A stretch of 64,000 bases of DNA from assembly GCA_950295325.1 (NCBI GenBank), contig OX485808.1:34185180-34249179 (forward strand). The letters are read 5' to 3'. Positions within the stretch are counted from its first letter, which is position 1, and each line of letters begins with the position of its first letter. The position numbers and the translations under genes are program-made. This document shows positions 33,561 to 45,536 of this stretch, piece by piece. Below the pieces are notes generated by a model. It ran no database searches. It was not told the DNA's origin and saw only the letters and a list, made by a program, of their open reading frames with translations. The DNA is from Polytrichum commune (taxonomy: Eukaryota; Streptophyta; Polytrichopsida; Polytrichales; Polytrichaceae).

Positions 33561-35176
33561 GGGATAAGTATAAGAAAAACAAACTTATGCACCAAAAACG
33601 TTACCTGTTCTTGGAAGCTTTAGAAGAAGCTTTTCTTGCAAACTATAAGTGTAATTCGAATCTGAGAAGCAGTTGTGCTCTAATCTCACAAATACTGGAA
33701 ACTCTGTTGAACCTTAGACAGCTCTACAGACGAAATGAACAAAACTTTCAATGTCGCAACACTCTGTGTGTAAAGGTAATAAGATTTGAAGACCCTAAAC
33801 CCTCAACACTCCGAATTTCACAAACTCACAACCCTCAAAACTCTGAATCTAATCCTTCAAGCTATCACCAATCTGATAATAAACCCTCAGCACTCGACAC
33901 TATAAAGCTCTGAAACCCTCAACACTCTGAATCTAATTCCTTCAAGCGTCAACAATGTAAATGCTAAACTTCAACACTCTAAACTCCACACTCTAAACTT
34001 CACAACCTTCAACACTGTAAAGCTCACTCCTTCACGCTATGAACATTCTAAAGCTCCTAAACACTTCACACTCTGAATCCTTAAACCCTCCACACTCCGA
34101 AACGCACAAAGTATCAATACTCTTACGAATAAACCAAGAAGAAGAATCAGACAATAACCTATAGCATCTATACTCGCACGATAGAAGACCAGAATGTGGA
34201 ATCTACATGCTCTACCAAGAGAATGGAGGGAGGAAGAGAATGTAGGGAACGCGTCACTTCGTGGAGGCGGCGCTTCCAAGAGCGGCGCGGAGCTCACTTT
34301 AGGTGAAGAGGTAAAAAGACCCGGGTAGGGCAACCTTTCGGGTTTTGTTCCCCTTGGGAAAAGGCCCTAAACCCCGGCTTTAGGGCACCCCTTGAAACCC
34401 TAAACCCACGCAAATAGTTCACGGGGCAGCTGTAATCCCTAAACCCTTACCACCCGACCTTTGGCGGCATTTAATTTGTTCCGAAACAGGTACATATCCT
34501 AAGGTTTTCACATAATTTTCAATTCTCCAAAGTATTTGAACTTATAGGCTCCTAAGTTGTTTACCGACTTTAGATATTAAGTAACACAATTTATTTCACA
34601 TTCATCTTTGTCATCTGTGTTGATCATCTTTCCCAACTCCGGTTTTAATGTATTGAATTAGATTGTCCTTGATTGGGATTGCTTAAATTGAAATTAATCC
34701 ATTACGTGCTTTATAATTTGACATGTGTAGACATATGGAATCACAAATGCTCAAAGGCAATTACACGGTTTAATACTATTAGTATGGTACCATTTGTATG
34801 GTTTGATAATATGAATACGTATTTTTATTTATGTGATGCTTAATGCTAGAGGACAAGGCTGTAGCCTATCATAGATCACTTAAAAGTAGCTTTACACTAA
34901 TGCAATTATACAAGTTTATGTATTGTCAATTATTCTAATTATATGGAATTACGCTAATTGTATTCATACCTTATCATAGTTTTTTGTCAAAATGAAAAAA
35001 TCGGTTGTTTGATTTATATCATGGAACATGAATATATTTATATGGAAGTTGTCATTTAAAGTAAACAAGAGAAGCATAACGATTAAAATTGTAACCCATG
35101 CACCCCCTTGGAGTTCAACATCATATGAAGCCATTGAAGCAATCACTTTGTTGGTCAATGGTCGTTACACATATAC

Positions 35177-35205
35177 TAGGGTTTAGGGTTTAGGGTTTAG
35201 GGTTT
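35177..35205. repeat. Interstitial telomere-like repeat
   Basis: Four consecutive GGGTTTA units (plant-type TTTAGGG). This is too short for a telomere; such teloboxes also occur in plant promoters. Confidence 0.9.
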
Positions 35206-36120
35206 TCAAATAAGAATAACAAATTGGGACTTGTTGCACCACAAGCCATAAATGATTGGCACATAGGTCAAATGACGAGGCCTCAGTGCATGCAAAATTA
35301 TTTACAAATGTATTTAGTTATGACAACATTTCAATTCAAGGACATGGAATATGGTTGTGTGGTCGTTTACAAGAAAATTCAATAAAGCAAACATACGATC
35401 TAGTGGTTACAATCAAGTCATCCTTAGTATGAGGATTCTAATAACAAGATTATAGTACATACAATCTTTATCATGTTAATATCTTATTTGAAATAATTTA
35501 ACACTATATACTTATGAAAGGTACGTGATATAATTTTGTGAATGTTATAATGACATACATTTCCAACTTTACATGCTTTGGTCACAAACACTGCTAAAGA
35601 TAAAATGGATTTGAGGATAAGTTCAAACATCCTTGGAAGAGTGGAGTAGAAAGTGTTATGTGTGCTTGGAATTTCTTAAATAAAAACAATAAATTGGGAC
35701 TTCTTGCATCACAAGCCATAAATGATTGGCACGTATGTCAAATGACGGGGCCTTAGTGCTTGTAAATTTAAATACAAAATTTTTTAGTCATGACAACATT
35801 TTAATTGGAGGATGAGAAATACGGTTGTGTGAACGTTTAGGGTCTAAACTCACTAAAGCGAACATGTGATATAGTGGTCATAATCAGGTCATCCTTAGTA
35901 CGTGGAGACTAATAACAAGGTTATAGTACATACGATCTTTATCATGTGAATATGTTATTTGAAATAATTACACATTATATACTAATGAAAGGAACATTTG
36001 ATTTTGTGAATGTTATGAGGACATACATTCCCAACTTTGCATGTTTTGCTCATAAACAAAGCTAAGAATAAATTGTATTTGAGGATAGGTTCAAACATCC
36101 TTGGAAAAATGAACTAGAAT
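35205..36120. repeat. Tandem duplication, two units of about 455 bp
   Basis: 35,215-35,645 and 35,675-36,115 share long text in the same order, for example CATAAATGATTGGCAC, GTCATCCTTAGTA and GGTTCAAACATCCTTGGAA, with scattered substitutions. No ORF is conserved between the units. Confidence 0.85.
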
Positions 36121-36839
36121 GTGACATTTGTGCTTGAAATTTCATTAATGACTTCCACAAAGGTTAGTCATTGTCATAGTTGCATGCTTGAGAATGGAGT
36201 AACGTTGTGTGCACACTTTACAAATGACATATTGTGAGCTTTAAGAGTTTTTTCTCATTTGCACAATGTCATGTTTGTTTTTTGTTGTTAATATTATATA
36301 TTTCCTCTTTTGATGGTCTCATTAGCTACTTTAACGGTTGTATTTAGTGACTTTTACCATATGGAGTTAAACGATGTTGCCACATTTTTGTCAAAATAAT
36401 TGTTAAAATATATTATAATGTTTGAGTTCAAATAGAGTAATATCTTGCAACATAATTTATTATGTTCCTTAGATGGATCAAAGGGAAGTTGTTGGGAATT
36501 ATTTTCTAAATCTTATATCAGATCTACATTTCCTTTAATGCACTTGTTAAAATACATGCCGCTACTACCTTTCCTACCAATGGTGCAAGTCATATTCACT
36601 TTAAAAAATAAAAAACGGATACAATATCTCAAATAGTGACAATACATATTTATTCTACATACAGAATATATGTGAACTCAGATAACTTGATGGTTGGGGC
36701 ACCGAAGAGCCACGCTTAGTACACATTTTCTATTATAATCACGAGGCGGGAAAGTATGTCAGAAGGTTTGAATTACCGGCTAAAGGGGAATCAAGCGGGA
36801 AAGGTATCCAAGAGGAAGCAGGGCAGCGGATGCGGACAG

Positions 36840-36846
36840 TATAAAG
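36840..36846 (+). promoter_or_regulatory. Probable TATA box of the DUF7869-type gene
   Basis: TATAAAG in a GC-richer patch, about 30 bp before a pyrimidine-rich CTTTTTGCTCATCTCCCTC stretch that would suit a transcription start. A donor-like ACAAG followed by GTTAGA at 36,935/36,936 could end a 5'-UTR exon. Confidence 0.5.
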
Positions 36847-36935
36847 GGCCAGCCTCCCCGAAAAGTCGGTCCTTTTTGCTCATCTCCCTCTCCAGAAATT
36901 GCAGCAAGCTCTCTCACTTGGAGCTCCACTACAAG

Positions 36936-38695
36936 GTTAGAGCACACTAGCATTCATGAGCAAGCAATCACAACATTCATCCATTACTTTTATTTCCCTA
37001 CATATACTATATTTAGATTTCACCATATTCACGCCGCATTATACGGCGTATTTTACGGACAGTTTGGGTCGCCCGACCCAAACCTATCCCCACAGTGGCC
37101 AGGTAGTAGGGTTGACTCAGAGCCCATCCCCCCCCCACATAGTTTGGGTCGGTCGACCCAAACCCTTCTCCATAGTGGGAAAGTACTTGGGTTGACTCCG
37201 AGCCCATCCCCCCCCTACATAGTTTGGGTCATTCGACCCAAACCTTTCTCCACATTGGGCAGGTACTAGGATTACCTCAAACCCCATTCCCCTTAGATAG
37301 TTTGGGTCGGTCGACCCAAACCCTTTCCCACATATTGCAGGTACTAGGGTGGACTCTGAGCCCATGCCCCCCCTACAAGGTTTGGGTCGGTCGACCCAAA
37401 CCCTTCCCCACAGTAGGCAAGTACTGGGGTTGACTCCGAGCCCATCCCCCCCTACATAGTTTGGGTCGGTCGACCCAAACTTGTCTCTACCGTGGGCAAG
37501 TACTGGGGTTGACTCAGAGCCCATCCTCTCCTACATAGTTTGGTTTGTTCGACCCAAACCTTTCCCCACCGTGGGCAGGTACTAGGCTAAACCCTAAAGC
37601 CCATCCCCCCTTATATAGTTTGGGTCGGTCGACCCAAACCTTTTCCCACATATTGCAGGTGCTAGGATGGACTCTTAGCCCATTCCCCCCACAAGGTTTG
37701 GGTCGGTCGACCCAAACCCTTCCCCACAGTGGGCAAGTACTAGTGTTGACTCCGAGCCCATCCCCCCTACATAGTTTGGGTCGGTCGACCCAAACCTGTC
37801 TCCACCGTGGGCAAGTACTAGGGTTGACTCAGAGCCCATTCTGCCTTACATAGTTTGGGTCGGTCGACCCAAACCCTTCCCACATATTGCAGGTACTAGG
37901 GTGGACTCTGAGCCCATGCCCCTCCTACAAGGTTTGGGTCGGTCGACCCAAACCCTTCCCCACAGTAGGCAAGTACTGGGGTTGACTCAGAGCCCATCCT
38001 CTCCTACATAGTTTGGGTCGTTCGACCCAAACCTTTCCCCACCGTGGGCAGGTACTAGGCTAAACCCTAAAGCCCATCCCCCCTTATATAGTTTGGGTCG
38101 GTCGACCCAAACCCTTTCCCACATATTGCAGGTACTAGGGTGGACTCTGAGCCCATGCCCCCCCTACAAGGTTTGGGTCGGTCGACCCAAACCCTTCCCC
38201 ACAGTAGGCAAGTACTGGGGTTGACTCCGAGCCCATCCCCCCCTACATAGTTTGGGTCGGTCGACCCAAACTTGTCTCCACCGTGGGCAAGTACTGGGGT
38301 TGACTCAGAGCCCATCCTCTCCTACATAGTTTGGGTCGTTCGACCCAAACCTTTCCCCACCGTGGGCAGGTACTAGGCTAAACCCTAAAGCCCATCCCTG
38401 CTTATATAGTTTGGGTCGGTCGACCCAAACCCTTTCCCACATATTGCAGGTGCTAGGATGGACTCTTAGCCCATCCCCCCTGAATGGTTTAGGTCGGTCG
38501 ACCCGAACTTTACCTCGCGGTGGGCAGGTATCATGGATGACACTGACCCAATCCCGCCCCACAATAGTACTCATACAAACAGGTGTCAGGACTAGGTGTC
38601 CCCGTATTTCATGAAGTGAAATAGTTTGATTATTTTCCTTTTGGACCATAAAACTTGTGTGCCGCTTTGACAAGGCTCGATGTGTATGTGTGTAG
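36936..38695 (+). other. Inferred 5'-UTR intron carrying the palindrome array
   Basis: The donor AAG before GTTAGA (36,936) and the acceptor GTGTATGTGTGTAG (ending 38,695) frame 1,760 bp without coding potential. If transcribed as inferred, all 19 array palindromes are intronic, as most copies in the divergent gene are. Confidence 0.5.
37062..38508. repeat. Array of 19 palindromes P at about 79-bp period
   Basis: Palindromes start at 37,062, 37,142, 37,222, 37,301, 37,380, 37,460 and so on to 38,487. Arms are almost invariant; the centre is mostly GT. The spacers of about 57 bp repeat CCCACAGTGGGCAGGTACTAGG, GACTC and GAGCCCATCCCCCC text and fall into a few subtypes. A block of about ten units recurs (the same spacer at 37,483 and 38,273), so the array grew by multi-unit duplication. 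The last unit is degenerate. Confidence 0.95.
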
Positions 38696-38700
38696 GCACG

Positions 38701-41700
38701 ATGGAGGGATTTAATGGAGAAGGGGATTGCTCCTCTGAAGACATGGCCACTTTGTTATCTGCATCCGAGGATGAGCTTGACATTGTTGGGGAGTCAACAA
38801 TGGATGACAGTGCAGATGAAGATCATTTGGATTTACCTTCGCCTTCCGTACACTCCTGTCCCATTGGTGAATGTACGGGACTTTCAAGGGCTTCGTGGGT
38901 GAATTTGGAGGTGGTACTTCTTAATGACAGTGGAGTTGTTGTGGCAGAGGGTATTTGTCGAAACACCCATCCACAAGATTGCATTGATGAAAACCCGCTT
39001 GGCACCGAGGACGTTGGGGTTGTCATATTGGAGTCGCTCGTTCATTCCGAGGTGGATCCCACTCAGAGGTTCTCCCTACGCAGGTGGCCATTGAGGAATG
39101 TCACGATTGATGGAGTTAGCTTGCGTGAACATGAGCATCGACACATGCAAATCGAAAAGGAGCTGCAATCAAACATGCGGCCACGCAAGGGTCAAAGAAA
39201 ATACGATACATTGGCACGTCCTGCTCCGTCTGCAACTGATTGTAAACGTCAAAGGTTGCTCGGGGAGGAGTCCATAAGAGAAGTTGCCACAAAGGACTGT
39301 TGTGTGCATCGTTGTTGCCAATTGTTACCAAGGGATAAATTGAAGGCCATCCGCGAAGAAATGTGGCTTGGAGATTTCCGTCTAAGATCCACAAAAAAAA
39401 TTGATGTCCATAGGGCGATACATGTGAATGGGACGGGTCGCAAGGTAATCACCATGGAAAGCATAGACGTGTGTTGTAAGGCATGGTACACCATTCACGG
39501 TGTGTCAAAGGCGGACTTCTATAGACAAGCTGCTTATGCCAAGGAAGGTCGCCGGTCCTGTCACCATGGGAACGTGGGTTTAAAGAAACCTAGGGAAACA
39601 ACAAGACAAGCAACGGCCACTCTAGCAACCATCATTGTCCCCCTTGCCGATGCAATGCCGCACAAAACACGTACACTCACAACCGGTGAAAAGGTTGTGG
39701 AGAAAGTTCTTCCCACATGCACAAAATGGAAAGACATATTGTTAGACGTGAATGCAGTTGGCGAGAAGATTGGGTTGGAGCCAATTTCATTGTCAAAATT
39801 GAGTGCAATAAAGAAAACTAGCTTTAGTGAATACATTACAAAAAGACGAGGGGACAAATTTGCCTGGTGCTCTAATTGCGAAAAGTTGAAGCGCCTTCGG
39901 GATGCACACACGATGGGTACCGAGTCGTTTGCGGGGCATCAATTAAACTATTTCAAGCACGTAAACATGCAAGAGGCACACCGTAATGATTACTACACAA
40001 ATAGAGCTTTGTCCATCTCCAGGCCCTTGGAAGTTCTTACGGTCATCCATGACAAAATGGACCATGCCAAGACAGCCTCCCCATGTTTTGCAAAATGAAT
40101 CAAGGCCACGGATGGGTTTTTTAAGTTGCCTGTATCGGTTATAGGTGAAGTGTGAAACAATGTCATCACATACCCTAAATATTGTTGTATTTTATTCCGT
40201 GATGTACTTGAGAACATTGATTCATTCAAAACGATTTAGACATACATAGGTACTAATCACTTTGGGTTGGCATTGTAGGAATGATTGCACATGGACACGG
40301 TGATGTCAAATTTGCCCATTATGCTCTTGATTTGTATCCAGCAGATTCAAACCACACGATAGGGTCATTTGCAAGGCTTTTGCGTGATTTAGAGAAACCG
40401 CCAGCCTATTCTTCAGGATTGTTATTTGAGAACACGGGTTCAACACCTCTATATGAAGCGGTGTTGGATGGAAAAGATGTATGCTTGCATTCGTTGCCAG
40501 AGCCACCTAGTGAACTCGTGATTGCCAAGAAGTTGCCCCCAACTTTACGTGTCCAATTGGACAATTGTGCCAAGGACAATAAAAGTAGATATGTATTTGC
40601 ATATTGGTCGTTGTTGGTTGCGAAAGGCATTTTCAAGGAGGTTTTTGTGTCCTTTCTATGGGTAGGCCACACGCACGATGATATTGATGCATCTTTTGGG
40701 CGATGGAGCATGAAGTTGCGGGAGGAGGATTTTCCTACAATCCCGTTATTGATGAAATCGTACATGGATTTGGAGAACATTCCCGCCATCCCCCATATGA
40801 TCGAGGAGGTGCCAGACTTCAAGGCATTTATAGAACCTTATATTCGAAGTGGAGCTCACCGATTGATCGGGCATACGAAGGCACAACAATTCCGCTTCTA
40901 TATGCGTGACGATGGTGTCCCGGCCATGCAATACAAGTTGTTGTGCACGACACAAGACTGGAGCCTGCCGGAGGGTCTTCTTGTGTGGCGCGTGGATGCG
41001 GATGGAAAGACCATGTTACCGGATGGGGAGCCTAGGCCTTGCAAGCCAATAGCCATGAAGAATTTGGAGGATATTTTGAAAGGTATATTAGGCTTCATAC
41101 AATATTGGGAAAGTTTGAAAATAGCGGATGTTGGCGGATCATGTTGGCATCGTTATGGGAGTTGGATACATTATTGGACACGTGTTCGTGCCGCCTTGGC
41201 AGACCTCCACCAAGATAGCCCTCATACTTTGAGGCATGGATTTTGGCCACAAACACGAGTCGATGTACACGCTTCGGAGCCTAGTCTTTTGGGAAATGGA
41301 GAGGTTCGAGAGGAGTTTGATGTGGACGACCATTACGTGGGGCCTGCTAGTAGTCGTCCCCCACCATCTTTCCGCATTGCAGTGGATTGTCATGAAGGTT
41401 ATATGCTCATTTTGCGTCCTGGAGACGAGACATATGCGAAGCCAGTGTGGGTGGCAAGAGCTTTGTCCAAACCCAATTTTGTAACTTCCAGCCCTCATTT
41501 TCGACAAATACAAGTGGAGTACTATCAACCGACAGCAAGGAATGAAGATGTGATTCGGCATTATACAGGCTGGGATACAAACCCTAACTTTCGGTGGAAG
41601 GTGGATTCTGAGCACGGTCCATCTTGGGTAGATACAGATTCCATATTCATAGCATGGAAACCACGGAAAAACCATAGTGGATTAGTGTCCATCCCTCAAA

Positions 41701-41765
41701 AGTACATAACTTTTGCAAAAGACAACCTTGCTCGGATTGCACAAGAAGCAACCCACGTTGAATGA
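38701..41765 (+). CDS. DUF7869-type, transposase-like protein with one in-frame TGA
   Basis: Exon 1 is 38,701-40,144 and exon 2 40,279-41,765. The donor is ATAG before GTGAAG, the acceptor TTGGCATTGTAG, phase 1, restoring an unbroken family segment across the junction. The N-terminus is acidic. Cys-rich CCVHRCCQLL and a WCSNCEKLK pair follow. Exon 2 carries VQLDNCAKDNK and VGHTHDDIDASFGR, the signature of the plant and animal family now called DUF7869; the D and H/D spacing resembles an RNase-H-like transposase core, which is my inference. Codon 466 (40,096-40,098) is TGA within a stretch that continues in frame to the donor, so one nonsense mutation separates it from 976 open codons. The first exon is otherwise intact. 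The palindrome array lies just upstream. Confidence 0.8.
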
Positions 41766-43580
41766 GAAGTTGGTAGGATTGTGTTAGCATGATTATAGTT
41801 TAATACGTAATTATAGCAGTATAAATTACACATATGTGTGCTCTTCAAAATTGGGGCAGAGTTTGGGTAGAACTTACGAATACTATATTGTTTGGAGTTG
41901 GATGAATATCCATTTACTATATTTCAAAAAAAATTGAAGTTCATCTTATTATTATGTTTGGGACTATATTGTCGAATGAAGAAATATGCATTTATTACAT
42001 GCACTTTGTATGTTGTAATGTCTATATTCTATTGAGCATGCTAATAATAGAAATCATTTTATATGTTTTTTGGGTGGAACTTGTTTGGAGTGCTCTACCC
42101 AATGTGTTTTTGTTGATGAAGTTGGTGTCGAGTGCTCTACCATATGTGCTTATGTCTGCACATCATAGATTTGGGATATTAGAACATATAATATAATTGA
42201 GATTGTTGACAATATAGTTTCGGGCCTCTTCAAGTTCTTTGATCCATATATTAATTTGAGACTAGAGAAAGTCTCAATTTAACGAATATAGTGTTTTATG
42301 TTGATGATTAACAACCTTCACTATAAATGTCAACTCATGAAAATTGGCATCAAGTGCGCTTACTAATATCTTGACATGAGCATGTTCAATAGTGTTATGA
42401 TGTGCATGCCTATGTTACACAATGGTCTCCAAGTTGACTAAAGTGTACACAAATGACACTTGCCATGAGTATGCTTGAGATTATCTTCAGCTTGCTAACT
42501 AAAATGTAAACACATGACGCCTGCCATTAGCATGCTCAAAAATATTTTCCTCTTGCATACTAGAACGCAAGATTATCATCTAATGTACTCCAATGTGCTA
42601 CTCGTAATGTCAAAATATAGATAAATTTTCACTTAATTTTTTTACTTATGTTGAAAAATGAAATCATATTAGTAATTTGCACGTGTGACATTTTGAAACC
42701 TCTATGTAGGAATCTAGTTTAGGTGTCAAATTGACTAGATGTATTCCCCTCCAGGCTGCATACCATTTGAGGGCTTTTATGTGGGATGCAAGAGAGGTAC
42801 ACTCGTATGAGATAATTCCCTCTCTCCATCTAACAACTGTTGTGAAAGGGGAACTTGCCTGTGCAGAGGTTTAGTGCTTTGTTGAAGTGGAACTGGGACT
42901 GATCCTTGGTGGAAATATGGCAATGGATTGTTGTAGGTCGGCAACAGTTGGGCTTGACAACACTGTCAAAAACTAGCAAGCATGGCGCCAGCTTCTCCGC
43001 TCCGCTCCTGGCCTCGGATATGTAACTTCCCTGCTTCCTTGTATGCCTGAGTTTCTTGAGTTTTGTACTTGCTTTTCATATTTGCGGCAATGCGAGTAGA
43101 ATGAGCTCCACTAATAGACTGTGCAATCATGTTGCCTTTGCAATACTAGGTTGCCTCTTTACCCATGCAAATCAGTTTGTGTTAAAACCAGATCGGGAAG
43201 AAACTTAGAATTTTGTCATTCATCTGTATAGAAACTACAGTAAAAACCTAATTTATGTTTTTGCTTGTTATTGTGGTGATAAATAATAATAAATAGTTTG
43301 GGATGTCGATGTATTATTGTGGGGGAACCTAATTGCACATGTCGTTGTAGCATCTGTATGGAAAATATACAGCAAAAGTGTTTGAGTGTGCCACTCAAGA
43401 TCACATTCTTCCGTGGCGTGATAACTATCTGCATCACCCTTGAGGGTGAGTGTCTTTAGAGCCTACTCAAGAGCTTCCAAAACATCATTTTTGAGCATAT
43501 GCATTATTATGGAGCTGCTTTTGTATCATAATTATCTCTAAAAACTACAAATTTTGAGAAGTTAATTGAATTTTCTAGAA
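41766..43580. other. Non-coding region, nothing recognised
   Basis: AT-rich 3' flank of the DUF7869 gene. No gene or clear repeat border seen. Confidence 0.55.
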
Positions 43581-43583
43581 GTG

Positions 43584-44236
43584 AAAAATTAAATACCTAG
43601 GGAGGTCTAGATCTGGATGGTGACCCTTGCTTTAGGTAAAATGCTTCAAATTGGAGAACCATCGACACTTGAAAGCACAATTTTTTCTACTTTAGACACA
43701 AATGTTCCAATCAATGGATTCCTCTCACTGCCTTCTTTCTTTCCAAGCCTTCTGCTTTGACTCTTTGTGAAATGGCAAATCGTCATTTCTTTTAAGAGCT
43801 GGAGATCAATTTCTGAAAAGGTTTTGGGTTTTGAAACACAATCAGTTGTCAAGATCCAAGTGTTTCCAAGTCCAACCAGTTACACGTTGATACCTTTCGG
43901 GTTTCCATTATTAATTTAAGACGTATTATTTAGATTTCTTTGAAATGATCGACACTTTACCTAAAATCTTGCATTTGAACCGGTCATTTCTCAAACTCAT
44001 CCAGCCCTACGAATGGGGAGATCCGGCTGCTAGTTACAGATGGGCCGGTTGGGTATGAGAGATGACCGGTTCAAGTTCAAGACTTTGGGCAAATCGCCCA
44101 TCATTTTAGAGGAATCTATAGATTATACCTAATTAAATGAAGAGAGGAAAACCCAAAGATATCAACATGTAACTCGGTTGTGCTTGGAAACGCTCAGATC
44201 TTGACCGATCATACCCTAAATCTCCCCGAAGCAGCC
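43584..44236. repeat. R1 repeat copies 2 and 3, forming an inverted repeat
   Basis: 43,584-44,035 parallels 47,720-48,366 in direct orientation, including GTGACCCTTGCTTTAGGTAA and GGGGAGATCCGGCTGC. The segment 44,045-44,235 is the reverse complement of about 43,845-44,035, so the two arms of roughly 190 bp could fold back on each other. No ORF is conserved. Confidence 0.75.
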
Positions 44237-44814
44237 CATCTGGAACCAGCGGTCAGATGTCCCCATTTGTAGATGGGGATCAATACATGCCTGGGATGTT
44301 GTCTCCAGAATGGTACTCAAGTTTTCAATTCTCTATGGTGGGTGCAGTCCATTAGTTTCGCACTGTTTTATTAGGCCCTCATACTCCTTTAGCTCGTTTA
44401 GGGGCGGTTTACACTATGGACCATGAAGTTGTCCCACGTAAGAGGCCTATTTTGCGTGGGACGACTTCATGGGATGACTTCCATGGTCCGAGTTACTAAA
44501 ATATTAGTTTTCATGGTTCATGGGCTCTTCACTAGGTGTAAACCGAATGTGGACCATGAAGAATGACCATGCACCAAAAAGTGGAGGTGCTGATTTTTTT
44601 AATACATGCCCAAAAAGGGCTATTTTGAAAAAAAAATAAGTTTGATCATTCCTTGTCTTCTCTTGGGCTTCACTTGTCTTCACTTCTTGTTAAATGTGTC
44701 GAAGATGTGGCTTGCAAATCTTCTCACAACATTTTTTTTGATAAAATAAAATGAGCAATTTAATTTGTACATGCTCAATGTAATTTACATGTGACATGTA
44801 CCTTGTGTTGTCAC

Positions 44815-44907
44815 TACACTAAATAGGATATTTAGTGTTTGATTATATTTAATGTTGTTACCACCCTACCTTGCTCAACAATAATTTTCAATTCTTTGAT
44901 AATTAAT
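44815..44907 (-). mobile_element. Partial copy of the 302-bp MITE, nested in the Harbinger-like element
   Basis: The text GATATTTAGTGTTTGATTA through TTCTTTGATAATTAATGTTAG matches the reverse complement of about 3,760-3,860. Confidence 0.7.
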
Positions 44908-44967
44908 GTTAGAAGATTTCCCATTGCAGTTCTTTTGACTACCCTGATCTACAGTCACTAAACCACT

Positions 44968-45125
44968 ACAGATTTTTCTTTTTTGTTTTGCAACTGCATT
45001 TTGTAAGCATATTGGGGTGTGTAATATACCGTTGGAAAGGTATTTTCAAGACCTTTCCAACGGTATATTACAAGCCCCAAAATTCCAAACATTGCATTTG
45101 GTAGACCAAAAAAACAAATCTGCAC
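44968..45125. other. Strong hairpin, arms about 75 bp
   Basis: The inner arms 45,014-45,041 and 45,051-45,078 are almost perfectly complementary (TAATATACCGTTGGAAAGGT against its complement) around a 9-bp loop. Weaker pairing continues outward to about 44,968 and 45,125. It could be a fold-back MITE or a small-RNA precursor; the sequence does not decide. Confidence 0.65.
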
Positions 45126-45536
45126 TTGAATTCTTGAGTTCTAGATGTCCCGCGTTGTTTGGTGAAACACGTGTGAGCCGGTTTAAGGGGTAGGGCAAGT
45201 TAATGTTGGTATGTCTCATGGGCTATGGTATAATTAAGGCGCTTAAAAGGTAGATTCATTTAAAAAATTATTGAATTTGTATTTCTCTGACATGGGCCCT
45301 TGCCTTTTCCTACCAGACCACCTCTCTTGCCTCTCTCAACGCAAAACCCGTTGGACCATGTCAGTGCATTTATTAGGCCTTAAAAATTATATTTTGGGGA
45401 CCTCGACCTTCATGGTCCCTCTGCCATTTTTTCCTTAGTGTAAACTGAAGTTGTCCCGGGACAACTTCAACATCCAATCAGCTGCCTTGCAGAGCCCTGG
45501 TCCAACTTCATGGTCCATAGTGTAAACCGCCCCTTA

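Larger units (their letters stand above)
33130..36740. other. Non-coding interval between the two divergent genes
   Basis: No supportable gene. It holds one palindrome P, a 13-bp tandem (33,445-33,560), a low-complexity CCCTCAACACTCTGAAT region (about 33,790-34,110), a short GC-rich patch near 34,240-34,320, telomere-like repeats (35,177-35,205) and a tandem duplication (35,205-36,120). The 5' end of the minus-strand gene is probably in the first kilobase, but I could not place its TATA box. Confidence 0.6.
44398..45536. mobile_element. PIF/Harbinger-like (Tourist-type) MITE, 1,133 bp
   Basis: Perfect 31-bp terminal inverted repeats begin GGGGCGGTTTACACTATGGA (44,401 and, inverted, 45,533) and are flanked by TTA on both sides (44,398-44,400 and 45,534-45,536). 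The TTA duplication and G-rich termini fit the PIF/Harbinger superfamily. Subterminal partial copies of the end sequence occur near 44,536 and 45,438. No transposase ORF is present, so it is non-autonomous. Confidence 0.88.

Noticed and set aside
33790-34110. Plus-strand ORF in the CCCTCAACACTCTGAAT region
   Set aside because: Low-complexity repeated sequence without homology or splice signals.
37117-37524. Small proteins with repeated GRSTQT or FGSTDPN motifs in the palindrome array
   Set aside because: They are translations of the palindrome in successive frames, without start context or conserved spacer codons.
37062-38508. CRISPR array
   Set aside because: Regular period and palindromic repeats resemble one, but spacers are related to each other, the repeat is short, the genome is eukaryotic and no cas genes are present.
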